Numbered from the stretch's first letter, positions 10,004 to 23,606 are shown. The stretch: 64,000 bases of DNA from Microstegium vimineum (GCA_022036555.1 CM039128.1:2480049-2544048); one strand, 5' to 3'. Notes: generated from the sequence alone by a model not told the origin. A program made the numbers and translations.

Positions 10004-13000
10004 TGTAACACCCCGGGTGTTTAAGCACTTAATTAAAACTTGAGCATGTCATCATATGCATTAAGCATCATTCACTTGATTGAGAATCTTGTTATGCATT
10101 GAACTAAAATGAGTTTACTTGGTTGTGTTTGATCATATGTGTGAATGCTGGTCATCTTTCAAATTCAAAATTTTCAAATTCTAATCCAAACCCTATTTCC
10201 AAAGGGGGTGGATTCAACCCTAAACATGATTTTCAAAATCTAAAAAGAATTTGCCTATGGTTGTTTAAGCAAAGTGATAGAGCTCCATTTGAATTGTAAT
10301 TGTTGTGTTTACGGTTTTTCTAGTGCTATTCAAGTTTTTAGAGTAATTCAAAAAAGGGGTAAATCTTTTTAAAAAGGATTTTCAAACTCCAAAAATGCAT
10401 TTTCATTTCTAGGCTGAATTTGAAAATGTGCATATTGCCAAAAGTGTAGATCATGAATTTTGGAGAAACTTTGGTGTTCTAAGTTTTTCATGAAAACCCC
10501 TGGAAGGTTGAGCTTTTTGCAAAAATAGTCGAAGGGCAGTTTGGACATTTCACCGAACACCTGCATGTCGAGTTGAGCCATGGTGCCGACACCTGTCCGA
10601 CCACCTGCCGACGCCACCATGCACCTCTTGGCCTCAACGAGTGTCGCACCAGGTGCGTGGCAACTCCACGGCTCCGTTGCCATCTACAAAACGGGACGCC
10701 GTCCACCCCTGCCCTCTCTTTCCACGCTCGACACCGCCCGTTCTGCCCTGCTCCGCTCCTCCGCGCGAACGCTTCGCGTCGCTGAGCTGGTACGAGCGTT
10801 CCAGTCACTTCCAAGCTCGCAATCCTCCACAATAGATTTCTCCTTGAGCTAGTACACCTTCCGCACTAGTTGGTTGAAGCCGCGAACGCATGAATCGCCC
10901 GACGTGAAGCTTTCTTCCTCGGCTCCGACGAGAGCGCCGCCGCTCTGGTTCGCAGTCTCACCAGCTACAGAGGAGCCACATTGTTCTTCTGGTTCTTGTT
11001 TCATCTTCTTTGTTCTTCTCTGATTCCGTTGCTATCCTCCGTTTTGCAAATGGTGGACCGTAGCTCCGGGAACATCGACGTTGCCGCTCGGTTCATTTTC
11101 TCCGCCAGCACGGTCTTCGTCGCCAGCTCCCTCTGCTTCATCTCCGGCCGCGATAGCTAGTGTTCCATGACCAGGGTGAGCACCTCGAACTATCCGTGCA
11201 CTTGGTTTCCCTTGAATCAAGCCGTCGAGCTCTGTCCACGAGCGCCGCCGCGGTTTATGGCCGTCGCGACGGTGCTCTCGTCGGTCGTTCGTTTTAGTTG
11301 ATCGTTTTCGAGTCGGAGTCTTGCACTAGCTTCGCCTGGTCGTCCTGAGTACGTTCGCGCTGTTGGTTGATCGAGCGCGTGCGTGTTTTCGCCGGCGCAT
11401 GAGCGGCCGCGTGCGGGGTGCCGCCATGCTCGTCGGTAGGGTCGTTTCGAGTAGTTGTTCGTTCATTTCGAGTGTGGTCCGCGTTGTTTGGGGGCCGCTA
11501 AGCATGCTGGGGTTGTTGGTTGAGCCGATTACGACTTTTGCTCGTCGGCATATGCGCGACCAAGATCGGATCACCGCGGATGTCGCCGGCGAGGGCGTTC
11601 CAAGGGTTTGAGCGGGCTCTGCCGTACCTCGATGGGTTCGGGGTGAAGTGTTGAGTCCAGCGCAAGAGTCGGTTCGCCGTTTGGTTCACCGCCGGCGATG
11701 CGCCGCCGTGTTCTTTGGTCGTCGGCGCCGCTGCCCTGTTTTTGTGCCACTGACATGCGGGACCCAGGTGTCAGTGAAGGGTTTTTCTTAATTTCCTGTT
11801 TTGCACAGTAATGCTTTTTGTTATTTTTTATATGTTTATTTCTGTGCATAATTAAATTCTGTACAAATTTGTGTATGCTCTCTAGTATTTAAGAAAAATA
11901 TAACATGCCCATGTTCAGTATGTTTTTAATCCTGTAAAAATGCTCAAAGTAATTGAAAAATGACTTTTCCCTGATTTTTCATGCTCTGAGTAATGCTCCA
12001 AAAATTCTGGGAATTTTTGTGTAACCTTTTTATACTTGTATCTTGCTGTATAAAAAGTTTGGGAATTTTTGGATAAACTGTTGAACATGGCTATTTATAT
12101 AATTAGTTATAAAATGGTTAGTAACCCCAATAACTTTAGGTTTTGAGTGATTTTGGGTTGTTTGATGCTAATGGTCATTTGTCCAGTGACAACCACATAT
12201 TGGACATGTTTGATGAAGTGTTGTTTTCTTAGTTCTTTTGGAAATAATTATTAAACTTGATAACTAGTTTACTTTTGGTTTAATTAAATTGATGTATGCT
12301 TTAGTTTAACTTTTCTTTAATGAAGGAAAGTTGTACTCAAGGTTGTAATCTGTTTTGTTCATCTTTTAAGTACTGTTTATGTGTTGCAAAGCATCATATC
12401 TATCATTTCAAGCATCATCTAAGTATAGCATATTATCGTGTAGATTGTTCGTTGGTTGGGTTGGATACCTCTAGTGAAGAGGTTTTCTCTCTTGTTGAAT
12501 CGGAGCCCGAGTTTGTGTATCCCTCCAACCAAGGCAAGCCCCGGTGCATTCAAACCCTACCTTGTATTTAAAATATTTTATTTAAATACACTTATGGCTA
12601 TTATTGCATTGTTCTTACTTTATTAAATTCCTACTTGATGCATAGCCTTATCCTTCGTTACTTGTACTTTCTACCTTGACATTTTTTTAAATATGAAAAC
12701 TTTTGGCTAAAATGCTTAGAATGCTTAGAGTTTTCTAGTAGGTGATTTCCTGTCACTTACACATAGCATATTGCTTCGGCAAATGGTTATGATCCTTTGA
12801 AAAAGGCGGGTTGTTGGAAGTAATAATTCGTGACCGGACGAACACGGTGTTGGAGAGCCATCAACGGTGTCTGGTGAGCGGGTTCTCTCCGTCTGTGTCT
12901 TTAGGAACAGTCCGTTATAAATGTCTAAGGGTTATGACTTTGGAGTACTTATCACATACTTTTGGAAGCCGGACTCTGGCTAATCTAGTCTAAAGGACGG

Positions 13001-13941
13001 TTAACCCGCACTGAGAGTGGAGAGATGGCGAGAGTAGTGTGTACCCTCCAAGTTAGCGAACTGGATGGAGGCGTACTGTGCTCTCGGGTGGCGGGCCCCC
13101 GTTCTCGGATAGAGGATCCAGGGAAAGGTAGTCATATGCGTACTTCAGTGCTGTATATGTCGTGTGTTAGGGAAGCCCTAGCTGGGATAAACCGGTTCGA
13201 ATCACCGCGTTCCTCGGAAATGGAAACATAACCGTGTTGTTTACATCGTAGTTAATGAACCTTAAATTGGATACTTGTTGGTTCCTTTGATGGATGGTTA
13301 TTACCTTGTCATCAATCATAAATTTAGATTGGTACTTGATTAATCTTTTAAACGAATCAAATGAATTTCAATTCTTTTTATAAATGCTCGTTTATGCAAA
13401 ATATTTGATTCTTGCAAACCACACCTTGAATCCTATGACTTGCATACCTTTTGTCCACCAAATATTTTCTTTTGTCGGATAAGTCTTGTTGAGTACCCCG
13501 TACTCAGGGTTTGTTAACCCTTGTTGCAGATGAGGGTCCAAATCCGGTCTGTGTGGCTTCGTGCTGCATGACCGTTGTTTCAGTTGAGGATGAGGAAGAT
13601 TAGTTGTCTTTGCTTGACTCTTGGGCAAGAGTACTTCGGTTGTTTGTTTTTACTCTACCAGCAACTTGATACTATGTTATCGTATGACACTTAAGTTATG
13701 TTTCAAAACTTATGGTTTGTAATATAACTCCAAATTTCCGCTACTTTGATGTAATAAAATTTTATCGTATTACTTCTGCAATGTTTGTAATGAGGAGATC
13801 CTGTTCGGAAAGAGGTGAATGACCCGCTGCAAAGTGGTGACACCTGACGGACTAATTAAGAATTGAATCATTTGTTTGGGATTAAGTCGGATGGACTATT
13901 AATCCTGGCAAGTGGGCCCTTTCTTAAAAGGTTCTGTCACA
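10004..13941 (+). repeat. 5' LTR of E1
   Basis: 3938 bp, TG...CA ends. It contains a GC-rich block (about 10560-11760) and then a long AT-rich block. Small open frames inside match frames in the 3' LTR and have no recognisable product. The start TGTAACACCCC is shared with many grass Tekay elements. Confidence 0.92.
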
Positions 13942-13943
13942 AT

Positions 13944-13955
13944 TGGTATCAAAGC
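13944..13955 (+). promoter_or_regulatory. Primer-binding site of E1
   Basis: TGGTATCAAAGC begins two bases after the 5' LTR. It is complementary to the 3' end of initiator tRNA-Met apart from late mismatches, and would prime minus-strand cDNA. The leader from 13956 to 14279 is AT-rich and has no ORF of note. Confidence 0.85.
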
Positions 13956-14279
13956 TCTCCTTATTATAGATCTTGCAGTTGTAAATCTTTCAAAAATGAT
14001 TTGGATCTTAAATTAAAATTTGGTTTGAGTCCAAAAATTTCTTTAACTTACCTTTTCTCTTGTTTATATAATAGGAGAGTAGTTCTTAGGAATATCAAGC
14101 TGATGGTATGAATATGATTATATATATGCCCTATAAATATGTTATGTAAATATTATCGTATTCGTAGGACGTATAATGCATCATATCATGCAACTTGGGA
14201 TGAGTTTTAAAATTTTGTTCTTAATCAATTAAAATCTATTATGTTACTTACTTATCTCCTTTAAAATCTTGTCTATAGG

Positions 14280-14942
14280 ATGGCCAGGACTAAGCGCACG
14301 GCTCACAAGTCGTCCGGACCGTTGGGAGTTCCTCGCTACAGGCTGGCTTCTCGTGGAGACGGTGGCGAGAGCAGTCGTTAGGGTGCTAGTTGCTGTGGTC
14401 GTCGCAAGTTGAAGATCGAGCACTTGAGGGCCGACCTGTGCTGGATGACGGCCAACGCGGACGAGTTCGCTAGCAGCACCCACGACCTGGAGGATAAGGT
14501 GGAGGAGCTGGAGGTTGAGTTGCAGCAGTGTCAGGACCAGCTGGCAGAGAAGGATGCACAACTGGCAGAGAAGGAGACCCAGCTGGCCGACAAGGCGACA
14601 GAGGTGACTCTCGCTGAGGGCTTCATGTACGAGGCGATGAGAGAGAGGAATGAAGCCTGAGACCGAGAGTTCTTGTTGTTCGAGATGTACCTCAACTTGG
14701 GGCACTATGCAAGCAACCTTGAGGTGTACAACAATGTGCTTCATGAGGAAGTGCATCACCTCACCAACCTGCTAAACCCCGAGTTTCAGCAGCAGGCCAT
14801 GGGAGAGCTTGTGCAGGCAGACCTGTCCTTTGGGGACCAGTTCTTTGCACCCACTCCTGAGGCTCAGGGTGGAGTTGAGCTTGAGCTAGAGGTGATCGCT
14901 GAGGACGAGCCAGAGGTGGTGGTCCTTAGTGACGACGAGTAG
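14280..14942 (+). pseudogene. E1 extra ORF before gag (orf0-like), coiled coil
   Basis: One reading frame of 220 codons lies between the PBS and gag. It starts MARTKRTAHKSSG and is broken by TAG near 14379 and TGA at 14658-14660. The middle is a heptad-rich coiled coil (LEDKVEELEVELQQCQ and three near-repeats of QLAEKDA type). The C-terminus is acidic and ends DDE. Grass elements of this lineage such as RIRE3 have, as I recall, been described with an additional ORF here; its function is not established. The frame is distinct from gag, which starts at 15121. Confidence 0.65.
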
Positions 14943-15120
14943 GTCATGGTTTCTCTAGCTGTCTAGTTGGATGCGAGTAGTGGGTTTGTAATATAATCTA
15001 TCTTTATCACTTTCAGAACTCTTTAGTTTCAGTACTTGTTATGATGATCATGTAATATAAGTGTGAGCAGCTTGGTATTTTTATGCTTGTGTTTCAATAA
15101 AAGTATGTTTGTGCAAACAG

Positions 15121-15414
15121 ATGGCTGATCCTAACAATGCTGGGGCTAATGATGGGGCACTTCCTGATCCACCACCAGTTCCTCTTACTTTGGCACAAAC
15201 TTTGGCGGCATTGATCAGTGTCTCGGCGTATAATGCCCGTCTCTTGCATGAACTCGCTCAGCACCACAACCAAGGTGGTCATGGGAATCGGGGTCGCAAC
15301 AATAATAATCAGGAGACAACTTATGTCGACTTCACAGACACTCGTCCCCCGGTTTTCACTAAGGTAGATGAGCCATTAGAAGCTGATGATTGGCTCCGCA
15401 CCATGGAGCAGAAG
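15121..15414 (+). pseudogene. E1 gag, 5' part
   Basis: The first 98 codons of gag run from MADPNNAG to DDWLRTMEQK, directly before the E2 insertion (TSD AGAAG at 15410-15414). The part includes an Asn/Gly-rich stretch and the PPVFTKVDEPLEADDWL block typical of plant Gypsy capsid N-termini. There are no internal stops. Gag resumes in frame at 34647. Confidence 0.85.
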
Positions 15415-15744
15415 TGTCGGTGTATAAAATGGCGGGGTCTAGACGGCCAACGAGTAAATTTCTAAGCGTGTCGGAGTTCGGATGGTTACGCTCGGAGAAC
15501 ACGGAGGTTTATACTGGTTCGGGCACGAACGCCCTACGTCCAGTGTGTTGCGGGGTTGTATTACCGAGCGCGGAGAGCTCATAGGGGGAGCTACAAGCTT
15601 TGGTGAGAGAGGGGAGGCAGTCCATAGGTCTCGTGCGTATGAGGTTCTTGGTTCTGGTGAGTGCTCGCTTGTGTGCGAGTTTGAGTGTGTTTGAATGAGT
15701 GTTGGAATATCGAGAGAGCGCGAGATTGGGGGTCCATTCCCTCC

Positions 15745-15752
15745 CTTTATAC
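15745..15752 (-). promoter_or_regulatory. TATA box of the E2 LTR
   Basis: GTATAAAG on the - strand in a purine-rich setting. The start of transcription would lie about 30 bp further along the - strand, leaving roughly 300 bp of R-U5 down to 15415. It sets the orientation of E2. Confidence 0.55.
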
Positions 15753-18700
15753 GTAGGGAGAGATGGAGGAGTACAGTAGAGAGAGGGGGGGAGTGACTGT
15801 AACGATCCACAATTTCCTCGAAGGGAAATCCACATAATGTGATAGTCCCAGGAATACCAAACTATCACATTATTATTATACAGCCGATACCACAGTCATA
15901 CATCATAGATTACAAGTTTACAAGTATTACAACTTAGAGATTCACACCTTACTACAACATGATACTAGCGGAAGACGCACGAGAAACGATATCAATGTAG
16001 ACACAGCGCGCCAGCGGGTGAAGGCTCCTCCTTCACAGGTAACCTTGAGCGTAGGACAAGACCACCTAAACCTCCGGATCCTTGTTGATGTCGTCGAAGA
16101 TGGCATCCAAACCTGATAAATAACTTTCAGTACAATTTGTACTGGCCACTGTTTCCCACCCTATGCTTTTCTTTTGCTTTGTGGAAAGTGGTATGCAAGG
16201 GGTAGAGAAGAGAATCTATATCTGGCTGTGGTTTTCCTATGCAAGTTTCAATATTAAGTAATAATAGTAATAGTTGTATATCAAGTTTTAACACAATTCC
16301 CACACATCCATCCCATCCACACACATCTCACCACACACACTCACACTCTCTAGGCGACAAGGACAACTCCCTCTCGTCCTTGTCTCAGCGGCTCACAGCC
16401 GGATCCTGCAAAACCCAGGGGGAGAAAAGAAAAGACTCATCTCTCTAAAGCAAGTGAGGCGTAGGTCACGAGATGTCCATAACCGGGGACATGGCTATAC
16501 GTATAGATCGATCAACTCTGCAGAGTGTGTACACTTGTACCCACAAGATCAACATCATCGACCCTGTACAACGCCTAGGCTGACAACGGGCTATCACCTG
16601 ATCCGGAACGGTACCATCCTGCCACTCAGCCCTGGGGCTCCCCGGCGCACCGGCAAACTGAGACTGGGAGACGCAACACCTGGCCATCGTGGTACTGCGC
16701 ATCTAGGATGGTACGGGTCTCAACACCGGCACCACCCACCCTTATCACCTAACAACCTGGCAGTAATGGCATCGCCCAAACCGATTGACATCCGCACCCG
16801 CCCATTCAGGGACGAGTGGTGTGCACGAAAGGCTCATGGCTCCGTTTTCCCTTGCTATTCCAGATCCTAGGTGGGATCAGACAGATCATCTCCACAATCG
16901 GGGTACTCCCCCATGCCAGCACAACACCTCTATCCCGGGGCTCGCCCCGAGATCTCCTCAGAATACAAGTACCCGCCACAGGTACCTCACGTGGGGATGC
17001 CCAGGTCGCACCCCCGGCAAGACTCGTCCCACGGACTCGTCGTAGGACCTGTCTGATCGACTCAACCCTCACCACACACCTAAGACACACGCCAAGATCT
17101 CCCCAAGTTGTTACCATTATAACGGCACACAGTGCCTAGCCACTCACAAACAATCCTCCACTTAGCATCACATCAATGACATAATGCGAAGTAGAAGTAG
17201 CAAGTAAGTAAACCGGGTGTCTATCCTATCAGCGGGTGTGCAGGGGTAAGTTTGCGACAAGGTAAAGGCTTTCCAAGCAATCTACCATGCAACCTATCAG
17301 TTTAATTGCAGAAAGTAAAACACTAGCATCTATGTATATGTATGTCTAATAGGATTCTACGAGGTTGGGTGGGACGTGGCACCTGTTATAATATATCCAT
17401 AATTGTCCCCATCTTGTTGTTGCTCATGTCTCCTGCCTCCAACGGAGCACCGGTTCGATCAACATCGCCCTCGATGTAACTACCTCGATAGAGAGACAAA
17501 CAAGGAAGAAAACAATCAAATCCTTAACCAAGATCCAAACTAAAAGACAGCGAGACACAGAAAGAGCGGCTAACGACAGAAGACAACAAAAGACTTAGCC
17601 CTCATGGTGGTTGTCCACTTTCCTCGGGCTCAAAATAAAACACGAGTGGTTGTCTGCTAAGCATAAGCTCGAGTAACGACCCCGAATTAGCCACACTTCC
17701 CGGGTTGATAGTGTCAACCTGTATGGCTTTAGGAGAAAGGGGCCTAGACCCTAGCTTAACTTAAACATACACCACAACTTGTAGTCTTTCAATTCAGGTG
17801 TCATGGTAATTGACAGGAACCGAAAGATTGCAAGCGAGAGAGGAAGATAAACACAACTGGGTTCGGCCTTTGTAGCCATAAGCCCCACAAGTCACAACTA
17901 AAGAAAGAACGAACAACACAAGATGCAAGAGTTGTGACTAGGTCCCACAGTACTTCGGCTTATACGCCACATAAATTAGCGCAAGCAAAAGAGAATGGGA
18001 ACAAATAAATAGGGGAAGGGTTGGCTAGGTCGTCCATATCACGTCCTCGATAAAGATAGTTTTCTGATGGTCGATCGAGTCAACTCGCATAGTGGTTCCA
18101 AGGACATGACATGGACCATAGCTTCGCTATCTAGAAGAAAGGTTGCAACGAGGCAAATAAAGAAAAGGGGAAGTGCTCTACTTATCTCAATCCACACGCC
18201 ATGGCAATGGCGAGGCATCGGAAAGGAGCAACACACAAGAGATCACACAACACCCAATCCACTTGTAGGGTACCATGACCTATGTGCACTAAATGCACCT
18301 AGACACCCCTAGGGCCTTAGCGGTGCGGTTGTCACCGCAAGGACCTAAGACGTGCCACGGTCTAAAATAGGTACAAGCATACAAGAGGCTTGAGCACGAA
18401 GGAGCCAAAAGAGAGAAGGGGAGAGAAAAAGGATCCACCTTCCTTTGATCCACTCGTCATAGCATCCGACGGTAATCAAAGGAAAAGAATCAAGAGAATG
18501 GCAAATAGACACCAAAAGGAAACAACAAGCGAAAAGAGATTGGTTCCTCGACACTTCGATCACATGTCATGGTAATGGACATGTATGAAAGTTGGAACAA
18601 GAGCACTCAATCCACATCTTACAGGATAGACGAGGATCGATAAAAGAGGAACAATCCCTGCATTCTCTCAACCACACACCTTGGTAATGGACGGAAGTTG

Positions 18701-19381
18701 AAGGAATAGAGACACAAGCTCACGGTTCCTCGGACTACACCAACTCGTAGGGCACCATGACCTCCGTGCACTAAAACGGCACAAGGTAATCCCTTGGTCT
18801 AGGTGGTGCAAGCATACGAGATGGGTAAGACAAGAGAGGCAAAGGAGGTAGAGTCCATTGGTCATTGCGAGGCAACTCACGACCATGAGCTCTACCTACA
18901 AGAGTTGACACCCGTTGGTTCTACAATTATTATTTCCCAACTCTCCTCCCGCTAGACTAGGTCATGGAGGACTCGAAATGTGCGGGTAAGAGCCGCATCG
19001 ATATCGACATCGAGTCCACGATGGCCGAATCTCAGGGACGAGGTTAGGAGCTAACGATCGTAGTCCCACGGGGACAACTAAAACACAAAGAAAGGAGCAT
19101 GCTAGGCGTTACGACTATGGCAAGACGAGCTTACGATCGCAACGTGCAAGCACTCGCTCTCCGACTCGAAGACACGGTCCACAGAGACAAACAAAACACT
19201 AAAAAAGGACCAAAACACAAACCACATGGGGTTCCAACGACACGAGCAAAAAGAGGTAGAGTGGAACATATCCATAGCATAAGATAATAGATAGATAAAG
19301 ACCAACACGAAGGCATGGCACAGACACACATAGATAACAGGTGTAGACATGGATATCATGTGCAGATGACGAGTGTGAACA

Positions 19382-20218
19382 TGTATTGATAAGTTTATAC
19401 TCGTTGCTACCGATTACTTTACAAAATGGGTTGAGGCAATTCCTTTGAAGAAGGTGACATCGGCAAACATGGTAGATTTTGTAAAAGAACACATTGTTTA
19501 CCGATTCGGTATTCCTCAAACTATTACTACCGATCAAGGAATCATGTTCACGTCGGGAGAGTTTGATAAATTTGCTGCTAGTATGGGGTTTAAGGTATTG
19601 AATTCTTCTCCTTATTATGCTCAAGCTAACGGTCAGGCTGAAGCAACTAATAAAGGAGTTATTAAGCTTATCAAACGCAAGGTTGAAGAAAACCCTAGAA
19701 GGTGGCATATAGTATTAAATGAAGCCCTATGGTCGTATCGGATGGCATGTCATGGTGCAACCAAAGTTTCGCCGTATCAGTTGGTCTATGGACACGATGT
19801 TGTCCTGCCTTGGGAAATTAAAACTGGTTCCAGGCGATTATCTTTTCAAGATCAATTAACAACCGATGATTATGGTATTCTTATGAAGGATGAGTTAGAA
19901 GATTTAGCAAGTCATCGGTTGAGGGCTTTGATCAGCATTGAAGAAAATAAGAAAAGGGTTGCCAGATGGTATGATAAGAAGGTGAAAGTGAAGCAATTTA
20001 CCGATGGTGATCTGGTATGGAAGTTGATTTTACCGATTGGGACTAAGAGTTCTAAGTTTGGGAAATGGTCTCCTAATTGGGAAGGTCCTTATCGGATAAA
20101 ACAATCTGCCCCTGGTAATGCTTATATTTTAGAAACTCTCGAAGGAGTTGCATTTTCCAGAGCAATCAACGGTAAATACTTGAAGAAATATTACCCTAGT
20201 ATTTGGGTAGACGCATAG
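19382..20218 (+). pseudogene. E4 integrase, C-terminal fragment
   Basis: An open frame from the E4 left edge to TAG at 20216-20218. It starts just before FILVATDYFTKWVEA, a block that lies after the first catalytic Asp, and keeps the second Asp (TTDQGIMF) and the Glu (NGQAEATNKG). The zinc-binding domain and the first Asp are missing, so it cannot be active. The C-terminal part has GDLVWK and NWEGPYRI, the GPY-type module, and ends YYPSIWVDA with no chromodomain. The remaining frame has no stop, which suggests the truncation is fairly recent. Confidence 0.9.
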
Positions 20219-20333
20219 AGTACTCGTTCGAATGCCGATGAGGATAAGTTATGCGACATCGGTAAAAAGCGTACTGACATTATATTACAAAGCAAAAATC
20301 AAGTATTACTATTACACTTGCCGATATGATGAA

Positions 20334-23300
20334 TTACAACAAGGATTGAATGGCTAATATCGCACGCAGGCAAATTTGTTCTATTTCTTCCATCTCCCTG
20401 GCATCATCATCGATAGACCCTTCAGTTGGTTTAATCTTCTTCTTCAACAGGATAGCTTGTCGGGTGTTTCTGTCCCTTTCTTGTCGCAGAGCCTTAATGG
20501 TGTCGGGCAGTTGGGTTTTCTTTTGGCTGGCTGCGCTCAAGGCTTCTTGCACCTTTCTTAGTTCGGCCTGCAACTCTTCCTTCCTTGCCGATAGGTGAAC
20601 TATCTCTTGCTCAAGATTGGCACTGGAAGCTTCTACTTGGCTGATGTGCTTATGCTTCTCGTCGGCAACTTGCTTGAACTTAAGCATTTCTTCTTCGAGC
20701 TTCGATCGGGCAGTCCTATCGGCTATGCGATGAGAGAGTCTTTGATACTGAAGTTGCTTGCTCTCGAGAAACGCAGCCTGGAAGAGTATTTCTTCTGTAT
20801 CGGCAGATAGGTGGCCTTGGATATCTTTAAAAGCTATCTTTGCTGCAGTGGAGTCTTGGACGAGATGGGATGTGTCTTGTTGCAGTAAAGATAACAATGT
20901 TTCGAGCTTGAGCTTGATCTCTGCCGATAAGGCTGGAGCGGAGCTTTCTTCGTCTTCGTCTTCATCGAGAAGGTTGACGGCGAAAGAGAATAAGCTGTTT
21001 GCTGGAGCAGAGCCTTCTTGGTCTTCGTCTTCGTCAGGGAGGTTGAAGCCGAAGGAAAACAAGCTATCGGGAGAGTCTTGGGCCTGAGAAGAAGAAAGTT
21101 AGAGTTTGCCGATCATAAGTTTATACTGCAAGTTTTTAGATAATCGGCTTACCATCTTGAAGCGGATTTCTTGCCTGGGGCTTGGGAAGTTGGCTGGCAT
21201 AGCCTCATCCTGGAGATCGGCAATGGTTGCCGATGAACACGCTTTCGTAGGAGGAGCGGTCGGTACTGTTGGTGCTGCTGCTAGTGTTGTCTCTGCTGCT
21301 GTGGTTGGCTCTTGTGGCGGTGATGCCGTTCTCTGGTCAGGATTTTCATTCGGTGTAGGTGATGGTACCGGTGCCGATGTTGTTGCAGCTGATTCTTGTG
21401 GCGGTGGTATCGTCTCCTGATCAAGAGTTTCGTTCACTGATTGCTCAGGGACGGATGCCGATGGTTGTTCCGCCATTGGTGCATCGGCAGAGGTTGGTGA
21501 CGTAGATGGAGTGGCTAGCCTCAAACGTCTCTTCTTCCTCGGAGCAGCAGGTTGTGAGCCGGCCCGTTTCGGTTGCGAAGCTTGTGGGGCATCGGCAGCA
21601 GGAGTTGGAGAAGTCCGTACGTCTGGAGCAGCTGCCGATGGCCTCACTGCCTGAAATTTTTGGTGTAAGTTAAATGAAGTAAATGTTGCCGATGAGTGTT
21701 TGTGATCGGTATAAGTAAAAGTGAAACTTACTGCGAAAGCTCGCGCCAAGATGGCAGCAGCAGCCGATGGAGTAGCACTGGTCGTTGTAGGCGTCGACCT
21801 TGGCTTCAGAATGAGCTTAGGTGTCTTCTGAGGAGTGAAGGCAGTCAATGCAGGAGCATTGTTGCCGATAATCGACACAGGGCTCATCACTCGAAGGCGG
21901 AAGGGCTTGCCACTCTTGCTCAGTTTGGGGATTGGATCATCAACCTGTTAGGCAAAAGAAGATCAGACACCGATGATAGAGGTAAGTAATAAGAAATGCA
22001 TTGGAATAAAAAACTTACTGCATCATCGGGAATGACGTAATCGGCATCAATCAAATGCCGATAGTTGTGCGATGACTTGGCGAACAGTTGATTTCTCCAT
22101 TCTTGCCACCAAAATTTGTATTCCTCCGTGATGAAAGAAGTTGGTGCCCAGGAAGATAGGTCAATGTCTGATGTATCGGCATCGGGAGGGAGGTTGACAA
22201 CCTTGTTCCAGTCCATGGCGCTGAAGATGATTTGTCTTGGTTTTATTACCTTGGCGTAGCAGAGCTTGATCGGTAATTGGCCGAATGCCAGTTGTCTTGC
22301 TGCTGCCGATGGGTAATAGAACTCAAAGGATGGAGGAGCATTCTTCCCAGTTCCAAAAATGTTAACTGGAATAGCTCGGGGAACAATGTTGGCCTTCATG
22401 ATAACTTCATTCTGAGGCACATTTCCATTGGTAAGATTAAACAGCAGAGGGAATCGGTTGTCTTCATCAATGTAAGGCCACCAAAGCCGTTCTACGGCAG
22501 GAATTCGTTGTAGAATTTTTGAAAGAATCTGCCGAACTGGTCTGCATTGGCATCGGTTCCTGGCAGCACTATGATGGCCTCCCGAAATTGAGTGGGGGCG
22601 AGTTGCCGATTCATCTTCATCAAATACATAGTCTTCCGATATGTCCCTTGGAAAGTGCTGATTGAACAGATCGAATTGAAGGACCTTGTACATGTGTGCG
22701 TTCAACCACATATTCACGAACCACCAAGGACCTCCAAGGTTGCCGATGGATTCACCTAGCAATAGCTTCTTGGACACTTGGTGCAGGAGATGGTATACCG
22801 ATCCAAGAAGGTATCGGCCGAGAGGGAGTCTTGTTCCATCGGCAAGAAGTTCTGCTGCGGGGAGATGCATGGTGGTAGGTCCGACTGCTCTGCCACAGAA
22901 GATAAATTTTTCTAGCCACATATTCAGAAAAATGGCGTGCTCCCTCTGATTTACCGATCCAGTCCTTTGGTATTCCTGGATGTAACCAGTCCAGCCGCCG
23001 ATATTGTGCGTGTTCACTTTGTACTTAGCTTTCCTATGGAACAAAGCGGGGGTATCGGCAGAAGAGACATCGAGGCCGGTAAGCATATGCACATCGGCAA
23101 GGGTGGGAGTAGCTGGTCCGTGTCTGAATAAAAAGGCATTCATTGTGTCGGACAAGAAGTAAGAGGCCGCCATCATCATGTTCTCGTTCTTCTCCATATC
23201 GGCAATGGAGAGCCTGATGCACTGATCTAGGTTACGCTCTGACCAGTAAACTTGCTGTGTTCTAATTACTCTGAGGTACCAGTTTTTCCATCCCTTGGTG

Positions 23301-23606
23301 GGTTGGGGCCATGAACGGAAGGCATCTTTCCATAACCCTAAGTTGAAGCACTCAGATTTAAAGGGGATGCGGTTGGTTTCTGAGTTGATCAGATTGGTGG
23401 GATCAGGGTGTCCCATTGGGCCTAGGCAGTTGAAACTGGATTGCTCAATTGGGATTACTACCTTGTTGTACAATTCCTAGGTTTCGGAAAAAATCAAAGA
23501 AAGAAAGGGGAAAAGAGATTATTAAATTGATACGGAAAAGGAACTTGCAGAAGATGAGGTAAGGAGAGGACAGATTTACCTTGGGGACGTCGAATTGGAT
23601 CGCCAT
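20334..23606 (-). CDS. Antisense five-exon gene in E4: plant-mobile-domain-like protein with coiled coil
   Basis: Exons on the - strand, read from splice consensus: 23606-23580, 23476-22019, 21944-21732, 21650-21153 and 21083-20334. All four introns are GT-AG (three donors GTAAGT or GTAAGC) and all are phase 0. The joined frame has 981 codons and no stop. The start is ATGGCG. Exon 2 resembles the plant mobile domain (PMD) of MAIN/MAIL-type proteins and transposon relatives (motifs LTGLDV, GRYLLGSVYHLL, GGPWWFVNMWLN, WWPYIDEDNRFP). Exons 3-4 are Ala/Pro/Ser-rich with a basic RKKRRLR stretch that could be a nuclear signal. Exon 5 is acidic, then a long coiled coil. Antisense genes in this spacer are known in Tat elements; the role of this one is unknown. 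The exon model is inferred, not supported by transcripts. Confidence 0.75.

Noticed and set aside
19199..19708. 169-codon - strand ORF at the left edge of E4
   Set aside because: It crosses the E3/E4 junction and is antisense to a clear integrase frame.
20334..23606. Host gene hit by the transposon
   Set aside because: The antisense PMD-like gene lies between the integrase stop and the PPT of E4, inside the TSD-bounded element, so it is element cargo.
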